From a virus, in IMG/VR virus record IMGVR_UViG_3300045051_001398, positions 1-62,678 of that record: 62,678 nt of DNA; one strand, 5' to 3'. Shown one piece after another: positions 1-7,152 of this stretch (position 1 is the first letter of the stretch; the number at the start of each line of letters is the position of its first letter). The position numbers were made by a program, and so were the translations under genes. A model generated the notes under the pieces. It saw only the letters and a program-made list of their open reading frames with translations. It was not told the DNA's origin and did no database searches.

Positions 1-872
1 AGATTCCGACCGAGTACGCAACCTTTACCAATGACACGGGAACACCCGTATCATTCTGGCAGGAAGTGATCGATAATGCTTTTGCTCTCGAAGGTGAAAA
101 CCTCAAAACAAAGGTGATGGATCCACCTTTGCCACCGCCTCCTCCCAATACTTCGTCAACACCTGAAGTCAATCCTGAAAAGATCAGGGAACTGACCTCT
201 GGAATGCTGAAACTCTCGGAAGAGAATGCGAACCTTAAAATGCAAATATCCCAGCAGGGATCAGAGATAGGATCGCTGCAGTTTGCCCTTAGCGAAAAGG
301 ACAAAGAGCTGCAATTCCTTAGGGATAACCCTGTAAAAGCAGCACAGGCATTTCCTCCGAGTGATGTACTCGGAACAATGGTTGCTATCATAGGCACCGG
401 TGTAATGAAGAACAAGGCAGTCATCACAATGGTTGCCGTAGAAAACCTCAATACGGTATCTGCAAAGATCGATGATTTTCCCACGCTCAGTGAATCGGGA
501 AACAAACCGATCCTTGAACTGGACATCGAACTGGGTAAAACCATTACACAGGCTTATTCCGAGAACGGAATCCGTATTCAGACCATTCAATCTTTCACCG
601 ACCAGTTGAAGGATATGGAAAAAGAATTAGCTAAAAAGGTCAAGAAGGCTTCTGCTCCTGAAGAAAAAGAGAAAAAGGATGAAAAGAAGAAAAAGACTGA
701 TCTTCCTGCAACTCCTGCACCGGCTCCCAGTCTGCCCGAGGAGTCGTTCATGGCGGGTGCTGCGACTCCACCGGACGAAGAAGAAGCGCCTTCTCCCAAA
801 TTACCTGATGACGAACCGCCTTCCGATGGTGTCGCACAGCGTATCGAAGGACTGAAAGACGAAAAATTCTGA
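1..872 (+). CDS. PRTRC system protein E-like, 5' end outside the window
   Basis: The reading frame is open from the first base, so the start lies upstream. A GTG at 66 is possible but the frame before it reads like coding sequence. Visible parts are a proline stretch (PPLPPPPP), a coiled coil of about 40 residues, a beta-rich block (VAIIGTGVMKNKAVITMVAV), a helix ending in QLKDMEKELAKKVKKA, a very Lys/Glu-rich linker and a Pro/acid-rich tail. The helix followed by a charged tail resembles PRTRC protein E, and the gene sits directly before a clear PRTRC C, as E does in plasmid cassettes. The function of E is not known. The E assignment is mostly by position and could be wrong; an unrelated coiled-coil protein is the alternative. 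Confidence 0.45.
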   Translation, partial: IPTEYATFTNDTGTPVSFWQEVIDNAFALEGENLKTKVMDPPLPPPPPNTSSTPEVNPEKIRELTSGMLKLSEENANLKMQISQQGSEIGSLQFALSEKDKELQFLRDNPVKAAQAFPPSDVLGTMVAIIGTGVMKNKAVITMVAVENLNTVSAKIDDFPTLSESGNKPILELDIELGKTITQAYSENGIRIQTIQSFTDQLKDMEKELAKKVKKASAPEEKEKKDEKKKKTDLPATPAPAPSLPEESFMAGAATPPDEEEAPSPKLPDDEPPSDGVAQRIEGLKDEKF

Positions 873-875
873 TCA

Positions 876-1073
876 ATGAGGCTGGAAAGGGTATTTGTCG
901 TCGGGGGTAAAGAGTTGAAAGATCCCGCCCCGACGGTTGGCGACATAAGCACGTTGAAAAAGCTTTTGTCTTCTGAAAATCCCGAAGTCCTGAACTGTTC
1001 GCATATAATAACGATCAAGGACAATAAGGAACGCTACGAGTTCTCGGCCGCAAAGGTCGGGACACACGGATAA
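876..1073 (+). CDS. PRTRC system protein C, ubiquitin-like
   Basis: This 65-residue protein starts 3 bases after the stop of the E-like gene. It begins with LERVFVVGGKELKDPAPT and ends with a strand pair and the tail KVGTHG. That is the pattern of PRTRC protein C: an early (L)xRVF strand, a G-x-E-L-x-DP turn, and a C-terminus close to VGTKG. The family has a predicted ubiquitin-like beta-grasp fold and is thought to be the modifier or carrier handled by the neighbouring ThiF/E1-like and B/E2-like proteins. The exposed C-terminal glycine fits adenylation by an E1, but no target is known. A strong terminator follows, so E and C may be made in excess over the downstream members. Confidence 0.8.
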   Translation: MRLERVFVVGGKELKDPAPTVGDISTLKKLLSSENPEVLNCSHIITIKDNKERYEFSAAKVGTHG

Positions 1074-1112
1074 AGTACAGGTTGCGGATGCTGTACTTAC
1101 GCACTGTACTTT
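1072..1112 (+). promoter_or_regulatory. Alternative hairpins after PRTRC C
   Basis: The segment AAAGTACAG (1072-1080) overlaps the PRTRC C stop. It can pair with CTGTACTT at 1091-1098 (8 bp) or with CTGTACTTT at 1104-1112 (9 bp). The two pairings exclude each other and lie directly before the terminator at 1115-1157. This resembles an attenuator or mRNA 3'-end element. A regulatory role is inference. Confidence 0.35.
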
Positions 1113-1114
1113 CA

Positions 1115-1157
1115 AGAAACGACGGGCTCCTGCAGGGAGTAGTCGTTTCTTTTTTTT
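1115..1157 (+). terminator. Rho-independent terminator after PRTRC C
   Basis: A 9-bp stem AGAAACGAC/GTCGTTTCT (1115-1123 with 1142-1150) encloses a smaller CTCC/GGAG hairpin and is followed by an unbroken T run to 1157. It separates E and C from the rest of the cassette. Confidence 0.8.
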
Positions 1158-1181
1158 GGTATAACTAAAAACTTTACAACA

Positions 1182-1451
1182 ATGAATCTGAAACTAAAAG
1201 AAAGAAAGGAATTTTTCCTTGTCAAGTCAATCATCGTGTTTGTAGGAAAAAAATTAAAATCCTCGCTGATGATTAACACCCGCCACGACCACCTCTTGAG
1301 TAAACAAGAACTCTACGACCTTATCCTGGATTCAGTACCGAGGGGAGAGACTCCGCAGAATGCCGTATGTTATCACTATCTGGTCAACGATGAACGCAAG
1401 TATCTCCAAACTACGGAAGTTATTACGGACTCAAAATTTACCGAACAATGA
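1182..1451 (+). CDS. Hypothetical protein, 89 aa
   Basis: A small basic N-terminal half is followed by a helix (LLSKQELYDLILDSVPRG) and a strand pair near the end. The start is an ATG 25 bases after the T run of the upstream terminator, and the stop overlaps the next gene by ATGA, which supports translation coupled to the HD-domain gene. No family is recognised. It lies inside the PRTRC cassette between C and F, a place where accessory genes are inserted, so a link to that system is possible but not shown. Confidence 0.6.
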   Translation: MNLKLKERKEFFLVKSIIVFVGKKLKSSLMINTRHDHLLSKQELYDLILDSVPRGETPQNAVCYHYLVNDERKYLQTTEVITDSKFTEQ

Positions 1452-1969
1452 GAATAGGAACAAAATCCCTGATCTTCGGGGCGCACCAGTTCCTGATCCA
1501 TCCGTTCTTCGTATTCCTGGGATGGTGGAAACTGTTCGGGTTTCCATGGGATCCCCGATTGTGGATTGCTTTTATCGTTCACGACTGGGGATACTGGGGA
1601 ATGAGATGGATCGACAGGGGAGAGGGAATACTTCACCCGTTTTTAGGCGCCAGAATCATGAGGGCACTTTTCGGAACCAAATGGTTTAAGTTTTGCGCTT
1701 TTCATTCCCGTGATGTGGCAGAAATCAATAGCGTAACACCGTCGAAGCTCTGTTACGCAGACAAGATGGCATTTGTCCTCGAACCAGGATGGCTGTATCT
1801 TCCCAGGGTAAAAGCATCGGGAGAGATACATGAATTCATGATTAACTGGCTTGTTAAAAAAGAAAAACTTCCTGATCTTATTAATGATGATATTCAGCAT
1901 ACATGGCATATACATGCAACAGAGCATACCCTTAAATGGTTAAAAGAAAATGAATGGAACGAACAATGA
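1448..1969 (+). CDS. HD-domain phosphohydrolase-like protein
   Basis: This 173-residue protein carries an ordered set of metal-ligand motifs of the HD superfamily: HDWGYWG near residue 42, HPFLGARI near 60, FHSRD near 83, and an Asp in LCYADKMAF near 101. Such enzymes hydrolyse phosphate bonds in nucleotides or signalling molecules; the substrate here cannot be read from sequence. The aromatic N-terminal segment before the HD motif is hydrophobic and could be buried core or a weak membrane contact. The gene overlaps both neighbours by ATGA, so it is translated with the PRTRC cassette. An HD enzyme is not a standard PRTRC member. Confidence 0.65.
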   Translation: MRIGTKSLIFGAHQFLIHPFFVFLGWWKLFGFPWDPRLWIAFIVHDWGYWGMRWIDRGEGILHPFLGARIMRALFGTKWFKFCAFHSRDVAEINSVTPSKLCYADKMAFVLEPGWLYLPRVKASGEIHEFMINWLVKKEKLPDLINDDIQHTWHIHATEHTLKWLKENEWNEQ

Positions 1970-2130
1970 AGTTTGCACAATACTGCGACTACCTTGCAAA
2001 GGCAAAAAAAGAAGGTACTGCGCCTCACCGGGATATCGCAGAAGAGATCATAAAAATTCTGGAAGGAACAGAGTCGGAAGATCTCCCGTGGAAAGACAAA
2101 CAACTCTTGAATATCTATCCAGAGCTGTGA
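1966..2130 (+). CDS. Hypothetical protein, 54 aa
   Basis: This short frame begins MKFAQYCDYLAKAKKEG and ends at a TGA that overlaps the GTG start of the next gene. It also overlaps the stop of the HD-domain gene by ATGA. Its composition (helical, acidic C-half, LPWKDKQLLNIYPEL) looks like a real small soluble protein, whereas the competing frame over the same bases is Arg-rich and unnatural. No family is recognised. Confidence 0.65.
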   Translation: MKFAQYCDYLAKAKKEGTAPHRDIAEEIIKILEGTESEDLPWKDKQLLNIYPEL

Positions 2131-3359
2131 CTTTTTTCAGGAAACTGAATAATTATTCCGAACACCTTCCAAAACAACAGGTTCCAATAAAAATAACAGG
2201 GATAAATCATATCCCTGTTCTCGGATTTGACAACCATGCGTATCTTCTTACCCAGTGTTTCTATGAATTAAGGCATAGGATGAAGGATATCGATATTGAT
2301 ATAAACAATCAATGGTGCAGTTCATCAAGAAGTTATTTCGAGAATTTTATCCGGGAAGAACTGGATACTGATGTCGAACTGTCATCCCATGGAGATGATA
2401 TCGTTATTGAAATAAAGTTTTTAACCGATGAACTTCAGTGGCTGATCCTTGAACTGGATTCATTTGATGATCTGGTTGAAAAGGATAGCCTCATGGCGCT
2501 TGCATACATGAAGATTCTCTCCATGATGAATTGCATCGACGCTTCATTTGATTTTGGCGCTGACAATTCGACTCATCCCGATTTTTCATATATGGAAGAA
2601 GTACTAATGGATCAATTGGATGGAGATGCAGTTGAAGATATGGAAAAAATGTATCATGAGATTTTAAAACAGACAAGGCGGGATTTCTACGGTTATCCTT
2701 ATCATTACGGAAAACTGGTTGAACAGCTTATGTTTTACGAATTTGATTTCGAGAAGTTCTTTGCATTGTTTGACGAGTATGAATGGGAATATAAAGATAT
2801 TTTCCGTCTCACACTTGAACTCTCACGGTGTGAGAATCCCATGTTGATTGCCACAAGAATTGCAAAAGACGAATCGGCGATAGTGGATATCAATATCGAT
2901 ATGGGCCCTTGGGTCTATGTTTGTTATAAAGAGTATTGGACTGAGTATCACACTCTCACTTCACTTGGAAATAAACTGGAATATACGCAGTCGTCTTTTG
3001 AAAACTGTGAGTTCAATGGGATTCATTTCGCTTTTACCATTCATCCTGCTCATCCGTTTCCGATGGATGTACTTACAAAAATTTCTAACGAATTAAAAAA
3101 TTCTGATTATGCTAAAACCTTATTCAGGTTGCAAGACCAGTGGTGCGCTTCGTTTCACAGGTACCAGACCAAGGAAACCAAACCACTTACTAATGATGTC
3201 ATCGAAAATTACTGTAAGAAAAATAATTGTTCTGTTTTCAGCTGGCTTAAGCCAGGAAATTACGATGGGAGAACTGGAGATCTTTCCAAGTGGAATTCCT
3301 TCCGGGATTTCAATACTCAATGGAATTACCATGAGAGAGATTGGCCGTTTACTGAATAA
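2127..3359 (+). CDS. PRTRC system protein F-like
   Basis: This 410-residue protein sits between C and B, the place of F in plasmid PRTRC cassettes. A GTG at 2127 is chosen because it makes a GTGA overlap with the upstream stop. The frame extends back to 1950, but that part (many Arg and Gly, reading across a better small gene) looks spurious. The protein is acidic and helical with many aromatics and no catalytic motif that I can name. F is known only as a conserved cassette member of unknown function. The last ~55 residues (NYCKKNNCSVFSWLKPG onward) overlap the start of B in another frame, which is unusually long. The F name rests on order and size rather than a diagnostic motif. Confidence 0.5.
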   Translation: MTFFRKLNNYSEHLPKQQVPIKITGINHIPVLGFDNHAYLLTQCFYELRHRMKDIDIDINNQWCSSSRSYFENFIREELDTDVELSSHGDDIVIEIKFLTDELQWLILELDSFDDLVEKDSLMALAYMKILSMMNCIDASFDFGADNSTHPDFSYMEEVLMDQLDGDAVEDMEKMYHEILKQTRRDFYGYPYHYGKLVEQLMFYEFDFEKFFALFDEYEWEYKDIFRLTLELSRCENPMLIATRIAKDESAIVDINIDMGPWVYVCYKEYWTEYHTLTSLGNKLEYTQSSFENCEFNGIHFAFTIHPAHPFPMDVLTKISNELKNSDYAKTLFRLQDQWCASFHRYQTKETKPLTNDVIENYCKKNNCSVFSWLKPGNYDGRTGDLSKWNSFRDFNTQWNYHERDWPFTE

Positions 3360-3924
3360 TATCAGTAACAGGAAATCCGATGAAATCAAAAAGCCGGCAG
3401 CGGGAATACTTCCCAAGGGAACACTGTTTTTTCATCATGACAGGCATCGGTTTGCCATGGTTTTTACTGTTGCTCCCGATCTTCGTACCATACAGGTATA
3501 CCAGCCTGACAAATCAAAAATCGATGTTGTCGTAGATATGCCGGAGCTATTGATTATCTTTCAGGCTCCTTCTACTATCAATGTACTGTGCGTTATCAAG
3601 GGAATGGTTCACATTCCCGCACTGAGAAACCTTGGAAGCGATGATGGACTGCTTTGCGTAGGCAATTGTCCGCTTCCCGTGTACGATGAAAGGACGCCTA
3701 TACAGATACGCAATTCCGTTCTTGAAACGATCTTTGACGGGGCATTCTCCGATGACATGAACTCGTTCGGTTTTTCCATGAACGAGTTCTCGGAGATACT
3801 TAAAAAGACCAAAGACCGAAAGGTAAACGTTACAAGAGAAGAATTCAGTGCACGGTGCAAAAATCTTAAGATCAACTATTGTCCGTTGATTGAGAAACTT
3901 GCCAATTCCTTCAGCAATGGATAA
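3193..3924 (+). CDS. PRTRC system protein B, E2-like
   Basis: PRTRC B belongs to a predicted prokaryotic E2-like family. The expected order of elements is present: an N-terminal strand (RKIIVLFSAG), a second strand (GELEIFPSG), the helix ITMREIGRLLNNIS, the block GILPKGTLFFHHDRHRF, two strands, and the conserved motif around GLLCVGNCPLP near the middle, whose Cys is the candidate thiol-ester residue. The start could be ATG 3193, 3196 or 3265. I prefer 3193 because the first strand precedes 3265, although 3265 has the better leader (AGGAAAT). The gene ends inside the start of ThiF (8-base overlap). With ThiF and C it makes an E1-E2-modifier set. Confidence 0.7.
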   Translation: MMSSKITVRKIIVLFSAGLSQEITMGELEIFPSGIPSGISILNGITMREIGRLLNNISNRKSDEIKKPAAGILPKGTLFFHHDRHRFAMVFTVAPDLRTIQVYQPDKSKIDVVVDMPELLIIFQAPSTINVLCVIKGMVHIPALRNLGSDDGLLCVGNCPLPVYDERTPIQIRNSVLETIFDGAFSDDMNSFGFSMNEFSEILKKTKDRKVNVTREEFSARCKNLKINYCPLIEKLANSFSNG

Positions 3925-4672
3925 GATTATTATCAAACTGGATGAGTACATCCTGAGAAATGTGCATCCGGTAACTATAATCGTCTACGGCGCGGGAGGA
4001 ACAGGATCACATCTCGTATGGCATCTGGCAAGGGTAAACGCCGCTCTTCTTATGATGGGACTCAAAGGTATCGATCTCTCTGTAGTGGATTTTGATTCCG
4101 TTGGCGCTACAACACCTGTGCGTGCCATGCTCAACTACAGCGGGATAGGATTTTCCAAAGCATTATCACTGGTATCGGGTATCAATGCTTCCTTTGGTAT
4201 CAAATGGAAAGCTTATCCCAGGTATATACGTTCTGCCGATTTCATTATACTGTGTACCGACACGGTAAGGTCAAGGCGAATGATACTTGATGAATATGTG
4301 AAGACAAGCAATTACAAGTATTACATCGACTGCGGCAACACATCGGATTCGGGTCAGATCATCCTTGGGACAAGTAAAAATGAATACCTCAACATGAAAA
4401 AATCCAGTAAATCATTCTGGTATGTTCCCGATTTTTTTGACATGTTCCCCGATGTGCAGGATGAAGATGTAAGGGAAAGTTGCAGCGTATTTGAATCAGT
4501 GCAGCGCCAGGGTATCTTTGTCAACAGCATTATCGCCAATCTTGCGGGTCAGATGATTTACGAGCTTCTGGCAGAACACGCGATAGATCATCATGGATAT
4601 TTCATGAACATGGAAAACGGATGGTCTAAGATTCCTGTCGAATTACGAAAACTTGAAAAGAAAAAGAAATGA
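3917..4672 (+). CDS. PRTRC system ThiF family protein, E1-like
   Basis: This 251-residue Rossmann-fold protein carries the nucleotide loop GAGGTGSHLVWHLARVN near residue 25. The strand and acidic pair LSVVDFDSV follow, then DCGNTSDSGQIILG and the block ESCSVFESVQRQGIFVNS. The last two are typical of the PRTRC branch rather than of MoeB or ThiF proper. The family is predicted to adenylate the C-terminal glycine of the ubiquitin-like partner, here protein C. The usual Asn and Arg-Gln after the acidic pair read T and RA here (TTPVRAML), so activity may be altered. ATG 3917 is used; a TTG at 3890 would add nine residues. The stop overlaps the next start by ATGA. Confidence 0.8.
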   Translation: MDKIIIKLDEYILRNVHPVTIIVYGAGGTGSHLVWHLARVNAALLMMGLKGIDLSVVDFDSVGATTPVRAMLNYSGIGFSKALSLVSGINASFGIKWKAYPRYIRSADFIILCTDTVRSRRMILDEYVKTSNYKYYIDCGNTSDSGQIILGTSKNEYLNMKKSSKSFWYVPDFFDMFPDVQDEDVRESCSVFESVQRQGIFVNSIIANLAGQMIYELLAEHAIDHHGYFMNMENGWSKIPVELRKLEKKKK

Positions 4673-5325
4673 AAATTCAGTACAAGGTCACAACGTGGAT
4701 AAATATAGAACTCGATGAGTCTGTAACCAGCGAGCAGATCCATGAAGTCATCGGCAAAGGCGCCGATATAGAAGATTTCAAGGATCTTGACGCTACGGAG
4801 GTCGAGGAAATAGTCGACCTCAGAACCTGCATGGCAGTCAAAGACAACGACTCTGCGTGTACCATTGAATGGCGGGATGACAACGGACGCATTATCTGGG
4901 ACAATGCCAATGGTTTTAACCAGCCCGAGGAAGAGATGGAAGACGATTATTTGCTGGAACTGGATAAAGTAAAGCATTCTTACCAGGCGATCATCCTTAA
5001 AGATCCTCCGATGATTGACTGTTTCTTTGCTTTTAATAATAAACAGTTCGAGGAAGGGATTGAAAAGTGCAATCTGCAGGGTAAGAAAATTTGTTCTCAC
5101 GCTGCAGGGCTCTATGGCACCAGGGAAGGAATCGAGAAATTCCTTGAAGGTTATGACAAACGCGACGAGATCATCAAAAAGAACTGCAATCCGCAGGATG
5201 TGTACAATTACGAGTATTACAACCATGAGTGCGATTACACCAATGATGATCGCAAAGTCCTTGACATTGTGGAACGTATTTTCGGTGAGAATGTAAAAAT
5301 AAAACGAAAATACGAGCAAGGATGA
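4669..5325 (+). CDS. DUF7659-like protein of Bacteroidota mobile elements
   Basis: A 218-residue acidic protein with two parts. The N-terminal ~100 residues are a charged domain with the conserved-looking DSACTIEWRDDNGRIIW. The C-terminal half has the run CFFAFNNKQFEEGIEKC, then AAGLYGTREGIEKFL, NPQDVYNYEYYNHEC and a final helix. The second part resembles a domain of unknown function common in Bacteroidota phages and plasmids, which I recall as DUF7659; the name is from memory. It is coupled to ThiF by a 4-base overlap and is the last gene of this operon before a terminator. Confidence 0.55.
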   Translation: MKIQYKVTTWINIELDESVTSEQIHEVIGKGADIEDFKDLDATEVEEIVDLRTCMAVKDNDSACTIEWRDDNGRIIWDNANGFNQPEEEMEDDYLLELDKVKHSYQAIILKDPPMIDCFFAFNNKQFEEGIEKCNLQGKKICSHAAGLYGTREGIEKFLEGYDKRDEIIKKNCNPQDVYNYEYYNHECDYTNDDRKVLDIVERIFGENVKIKRKYEQG

Positions 5326-5345
5326 AAGGATACAGATATTAATCT

Positions 5346-5353
5346 TATATTTG
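5346..5353 (+). promoter_or_regulatory. Bacteroidota -7 element (TATATTTG) in intergenic space
   Basis: TATATTTG matches the -7 consensus TAnnTTTG of the main Bacteroidota sigma factor. No good TTTG is seen 19-21 bases upstream, so it would be a weak or activator-dependent promoter. Initiation about 7 bases downstream would give a transcript of roughly 70 nt ending at the terminator at 5393-5431. Confidence 0.35.
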
Positions 5354-5359
5354 CATACC

Positions 5360-5431
5360 TTGTTTACACGAGTTTTGATTAAACCATGTCTGCAATCCTG
5401 CTCTCCTTCCATGGGCAGGATTGTTTTTTTT
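5360..5431 (+). ncRNA. Possible small RNA with its own terminator
   Basis: The region between the -7 element at 5346 and the T run ending at 5431 has no coding sequence and finishes in a perfect intrinsic terminator. It could be an independent transcript of about 72 nt, or simply the 3' untranslated end of the PRTRC operon. No family was recognised. Confidence 0.25.
5393..5431 (+). terminator. Rho-independent terminator of the PRTRC operon
   Basis: A 9-bp perfect stem CAATCCTGC/GCAGGATTG (5393-5401 with 5415-5423) with a 13-base loop is followed by eight T. Confidence 0.85.
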
Positions 5432-5453
5432 GAATAATAAATAATCTATTTCT

Positions 5454-5484
5454 TTTGCAGTATTCTGCAATTCTTCTATATTTG
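5454..5484 (+). promoter_or_regulatory. Bacteroidota-type promoter
   Basis: TTTG at 5454-5457, a 19-base spacer, and TATATTTG at 5477-5484 match the -33 and -7 elements of Bacteroidota promoters. The start codon of the next gene lies 21 bases further on. This starts the nuclease and small-gene operon. Confidence 0.75.
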
Positions 5485-5505
5485 CCTTAGATTAAAACTT
5501 AACTC

Positions 5506-6135
5506 ATGGAGGGATTCGAAGCAAGGGAAAAGGAGTGGTACCTATGGAAGGGTAAGCTCAGAGAAAAGAGTCCCTACGACAGTGATGACGAGTATTATAT
5601 GGAAACATGGCTTCAGGAAGCGCTGCAGAGGGGACTTATTAAACACTACACTTTTAAACCCAGTTACTACCGGCTTTACGATCAGGTCCACCGCAGGGCG
5701 GGGAAAAAAGACGACCTCTTGTTTACCGAACTGATTTATACTCCTGACTTCGACTGCACTTTTTGCAGTATAGGAGAAGGAATCCTTTGGGATCATATCA
5801 ACGGATCGGTTAAAAAAAGCCAGGTGGAGTTTCTTACCGATGACGACCGTTTTGCCGTGATTGATGTCAAGCCATCTTATGTCGACCGGTACGGGTCATC
5901 AAGAGATTTCAGGTATATTCAAAGGCTGATGTATGACCGGTACGGCATTTATGTCAATAAGACGATCATTCTTGACGGCACCATGAAAAATAAGTTCTTT
6001 GCATGGACCTTTGTGCCAAGGAAATACCTCTTGCGAAACCGAAGGGACGGCAGGGGATTCCTGAAAGTAAGTGTCAAAACTGACAATATAAGAACATCGG
6101 AACAATATTTAAGTCAATTAACCAAAACAAAATGA
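5506..6135 (+). CDS. Putative PD-(D/E)XK nuclease
   Basis: A 209-residue protein with the linear motif of the restriction-endonuclease fold: LIYTPDF (Asp near residue 85) and then FAVIDVKPS (Asp-x-Lys near 124), followed by a helix and the strand pattern GIYVNKTIILDG. This arrangement occurs in small phage nucleases that resolve junctions or process replication intermediates, and also in TnsA-like enzymes. Its place ahead of the replication block and its own promoter suggest early expression. The exact substrate is unknown. Confidence 0.6.
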   Translation: MEGFEAREKEWYLWKGKLREKSPYDSDDEYYMETWLQEALQRGLIKHYTFKPSYYRLYDQVHRRAGKKDDLLFTELIYTPDFDCTFCSIGEGILWDHINGSVKKSQVEFLTDDDRFAVIDVKPSYVDRYGSSRDFRYIQRLMYDRYGIYVNKTIILDGTMKNKFFAWTFVPRKYLLRNRRDGRGFLKVSVKTDNIRTSEQYLSQLTKTK

Positions 6136-6503
6136 ATAAAATTTCAAATGAACATATTTCCTTTATGTTGCAGAAATACGCTGTTTCCAGGAATATAGAT
6201 CCTAAAAATATTGCAATAATCAGTGGTGTGTCTTTTGACCAAGGAGGATCCGTTATTAAAAAATCACATAAGGTGTTATTTAGTTTTACCAATGAAGATG
6301 ACCTGGTAAAAAAACTTGAAGAGAAGCCAAGGATATTAACAATAGAAAGAGTCCGTAGATTCTTATCTGTATTTATAATCATATCAACAGGTGGAATGGT
6401 TTCGAGTCTTTTAATTCGTAATGATAATTATTGGAAACTAATCCTGTGCCTTATATTAATTGCATTATCTCTATTATTAACTGTTTTTAATAAAGAAAAA
6501 TGA
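6132..6503 (+). CDS. Small membrane protein, two transmembrane helices
   Basis: A 123-residue protein with a soluble N-terminal ~75 residues and two C-terminal hydrophobic segments: FIIISTGGMVSSLL and, after RNDNYWK, LILCLILIALSLLLTVF. The topology is a hairpin with the N-terminal domain in the cytoplasm or periplasm. Overlap with the upstream stop is ATGA. Composition is clearly more AT-rich than the PRTRC operon. It could act on the host envelope, such as in superinfection exclusion, but no family supports this. Confidence 0.6.
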   Translation: MNKISNEHISFMLQKYAVSRNIDPKNIAIISGVSFDQGGSVIKKSHKVLFSFTNEDDLVKKLEEKPRILTIERVRRFLSVFIIISTGGMVSSLLIRNDNYWKLILCLILIALSLLLTVFNKEK

Positions 6504-6805
6504 GCGAGGGAACATTTAACGAAAGAATAACGAGGCTTGAAAAACATATCAAGTCTCTGATCAATCAGCCGATCTGTGAATTTCAGGAAAACGAGGGAAT
6601 TAAAATATCCAAAATCAATATATTCAAAATACCGTCAGAAGATAATTTTTCGATTGATACTATACAGATAATCCTTGACCATGGAATATGCAAAAAATGC
6701 CAGTGGATACACAGCACGGAATGTTTTTTGGGTTTTAATGGTTATAAGCCCAGGAAATATCCCAAAAATGGATGTGATAAATTCAAATCTTTTCCAAAAG
6801 AATAA
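6500..6805 (+). CDS. Hypothetical protein with C-terminal Cys cluster
   Basis: 101 residues. The second half has CKKCQWIHSTEC and later GCDKF, four cysteines and a histidine spaced like a small zinc-binding knuckle. The first part is helical. It overlaps the membrane-protein gene by ATGA. No family is recognised; the zinc site is inferred from the cysteines only. Confidence 0.55.
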   Translation: MSEGTFNERITRLEKHIKSLINQPICEFQENEGIKISKINIFKIPSEDNFSIDTIQIILDHGICKKCQWIHSTECFLGFNGYKPRKYPKNGCDKFKSFPKE

Positions 6806-6821
6806 CATAAAGAATCAGGAA

Positions 6822-6971
6822 ATGAAAAATTTACAATATGTAATCGGTAGGTTTTACGATGACAAAGGTATTTATCTTGGTATAATAAAAGGAAAACATA
6901 AATTTCAGCGTCATACAGCTGATAAGTCCTTTAAAGAGTACGGACCTAAATATCATTACGAAAAACCATGA
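6822..6971 (+). CDS. Hypothetical protein, 49 aa
   Basis: The start at 6822 (MKNLQYVIGRFYDDKG) follows an AGGA-type leader (ATCAGGAA). The frame runs further upstream but there it crosses the preceding gene and looks unnatural. The protein is small and basic with a beta pattern (YVIGRFYDDKGIYLGIIKG). No family is recognised. Confidence 0.45.
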   Translation: MKNLQYVIGRFYDDKGIYLGIIKGKHKFQRHTADKSFKEYGPKYHYEKP

Positions 6972-6984
6972 AAAGTATAAAAAA

Positions 6985-7152
6985 ATGGACAACCTTCAAT
7001 TTTTTGATACTGTCAGGGAAATGAGGCACTGGCAGAAAGAATATTTCAGATCACGCAGCAAACAAGATCTTGAAACGGCAAAACAACTTGAAAAGAAAGT
7101 TGACCAGATGATTATTGAATTATCTGATCCTCAGAAAAAAATGGAATTATGA
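6985..7152 (+). CDS. Small helical protein, 55 aa
   Basis: A short frame beginning MDNLQFFDTVREMRHWQKEY and ending DPQKKMEL. It is almost wholly helical and charged and may be a coiled coil. Its stop overlaps the next ATG by ATGA, which supports it. No family is recognised. Confidence 0.55.
   Translation: MDNLQFFDTVREMRHWQKEYFRSRSKQDLETAKQLEKKVDQMIIELSDPQKKMEL

Noticed and set aside
1950-2126. Longer N-terminus of the F-like protein
   Set aside because: This part of the frame is Arg/Gly-rich and covers a better small gene (1966-2130) that overlaps both neighbours by ATGA or GTGA.
4591-5412. Long hydrophobic open frame on the - strand
   Set aside because: It lies antisense to well-supported ThiF and DUF-type genes and crosses the terminator at 5393-5431.
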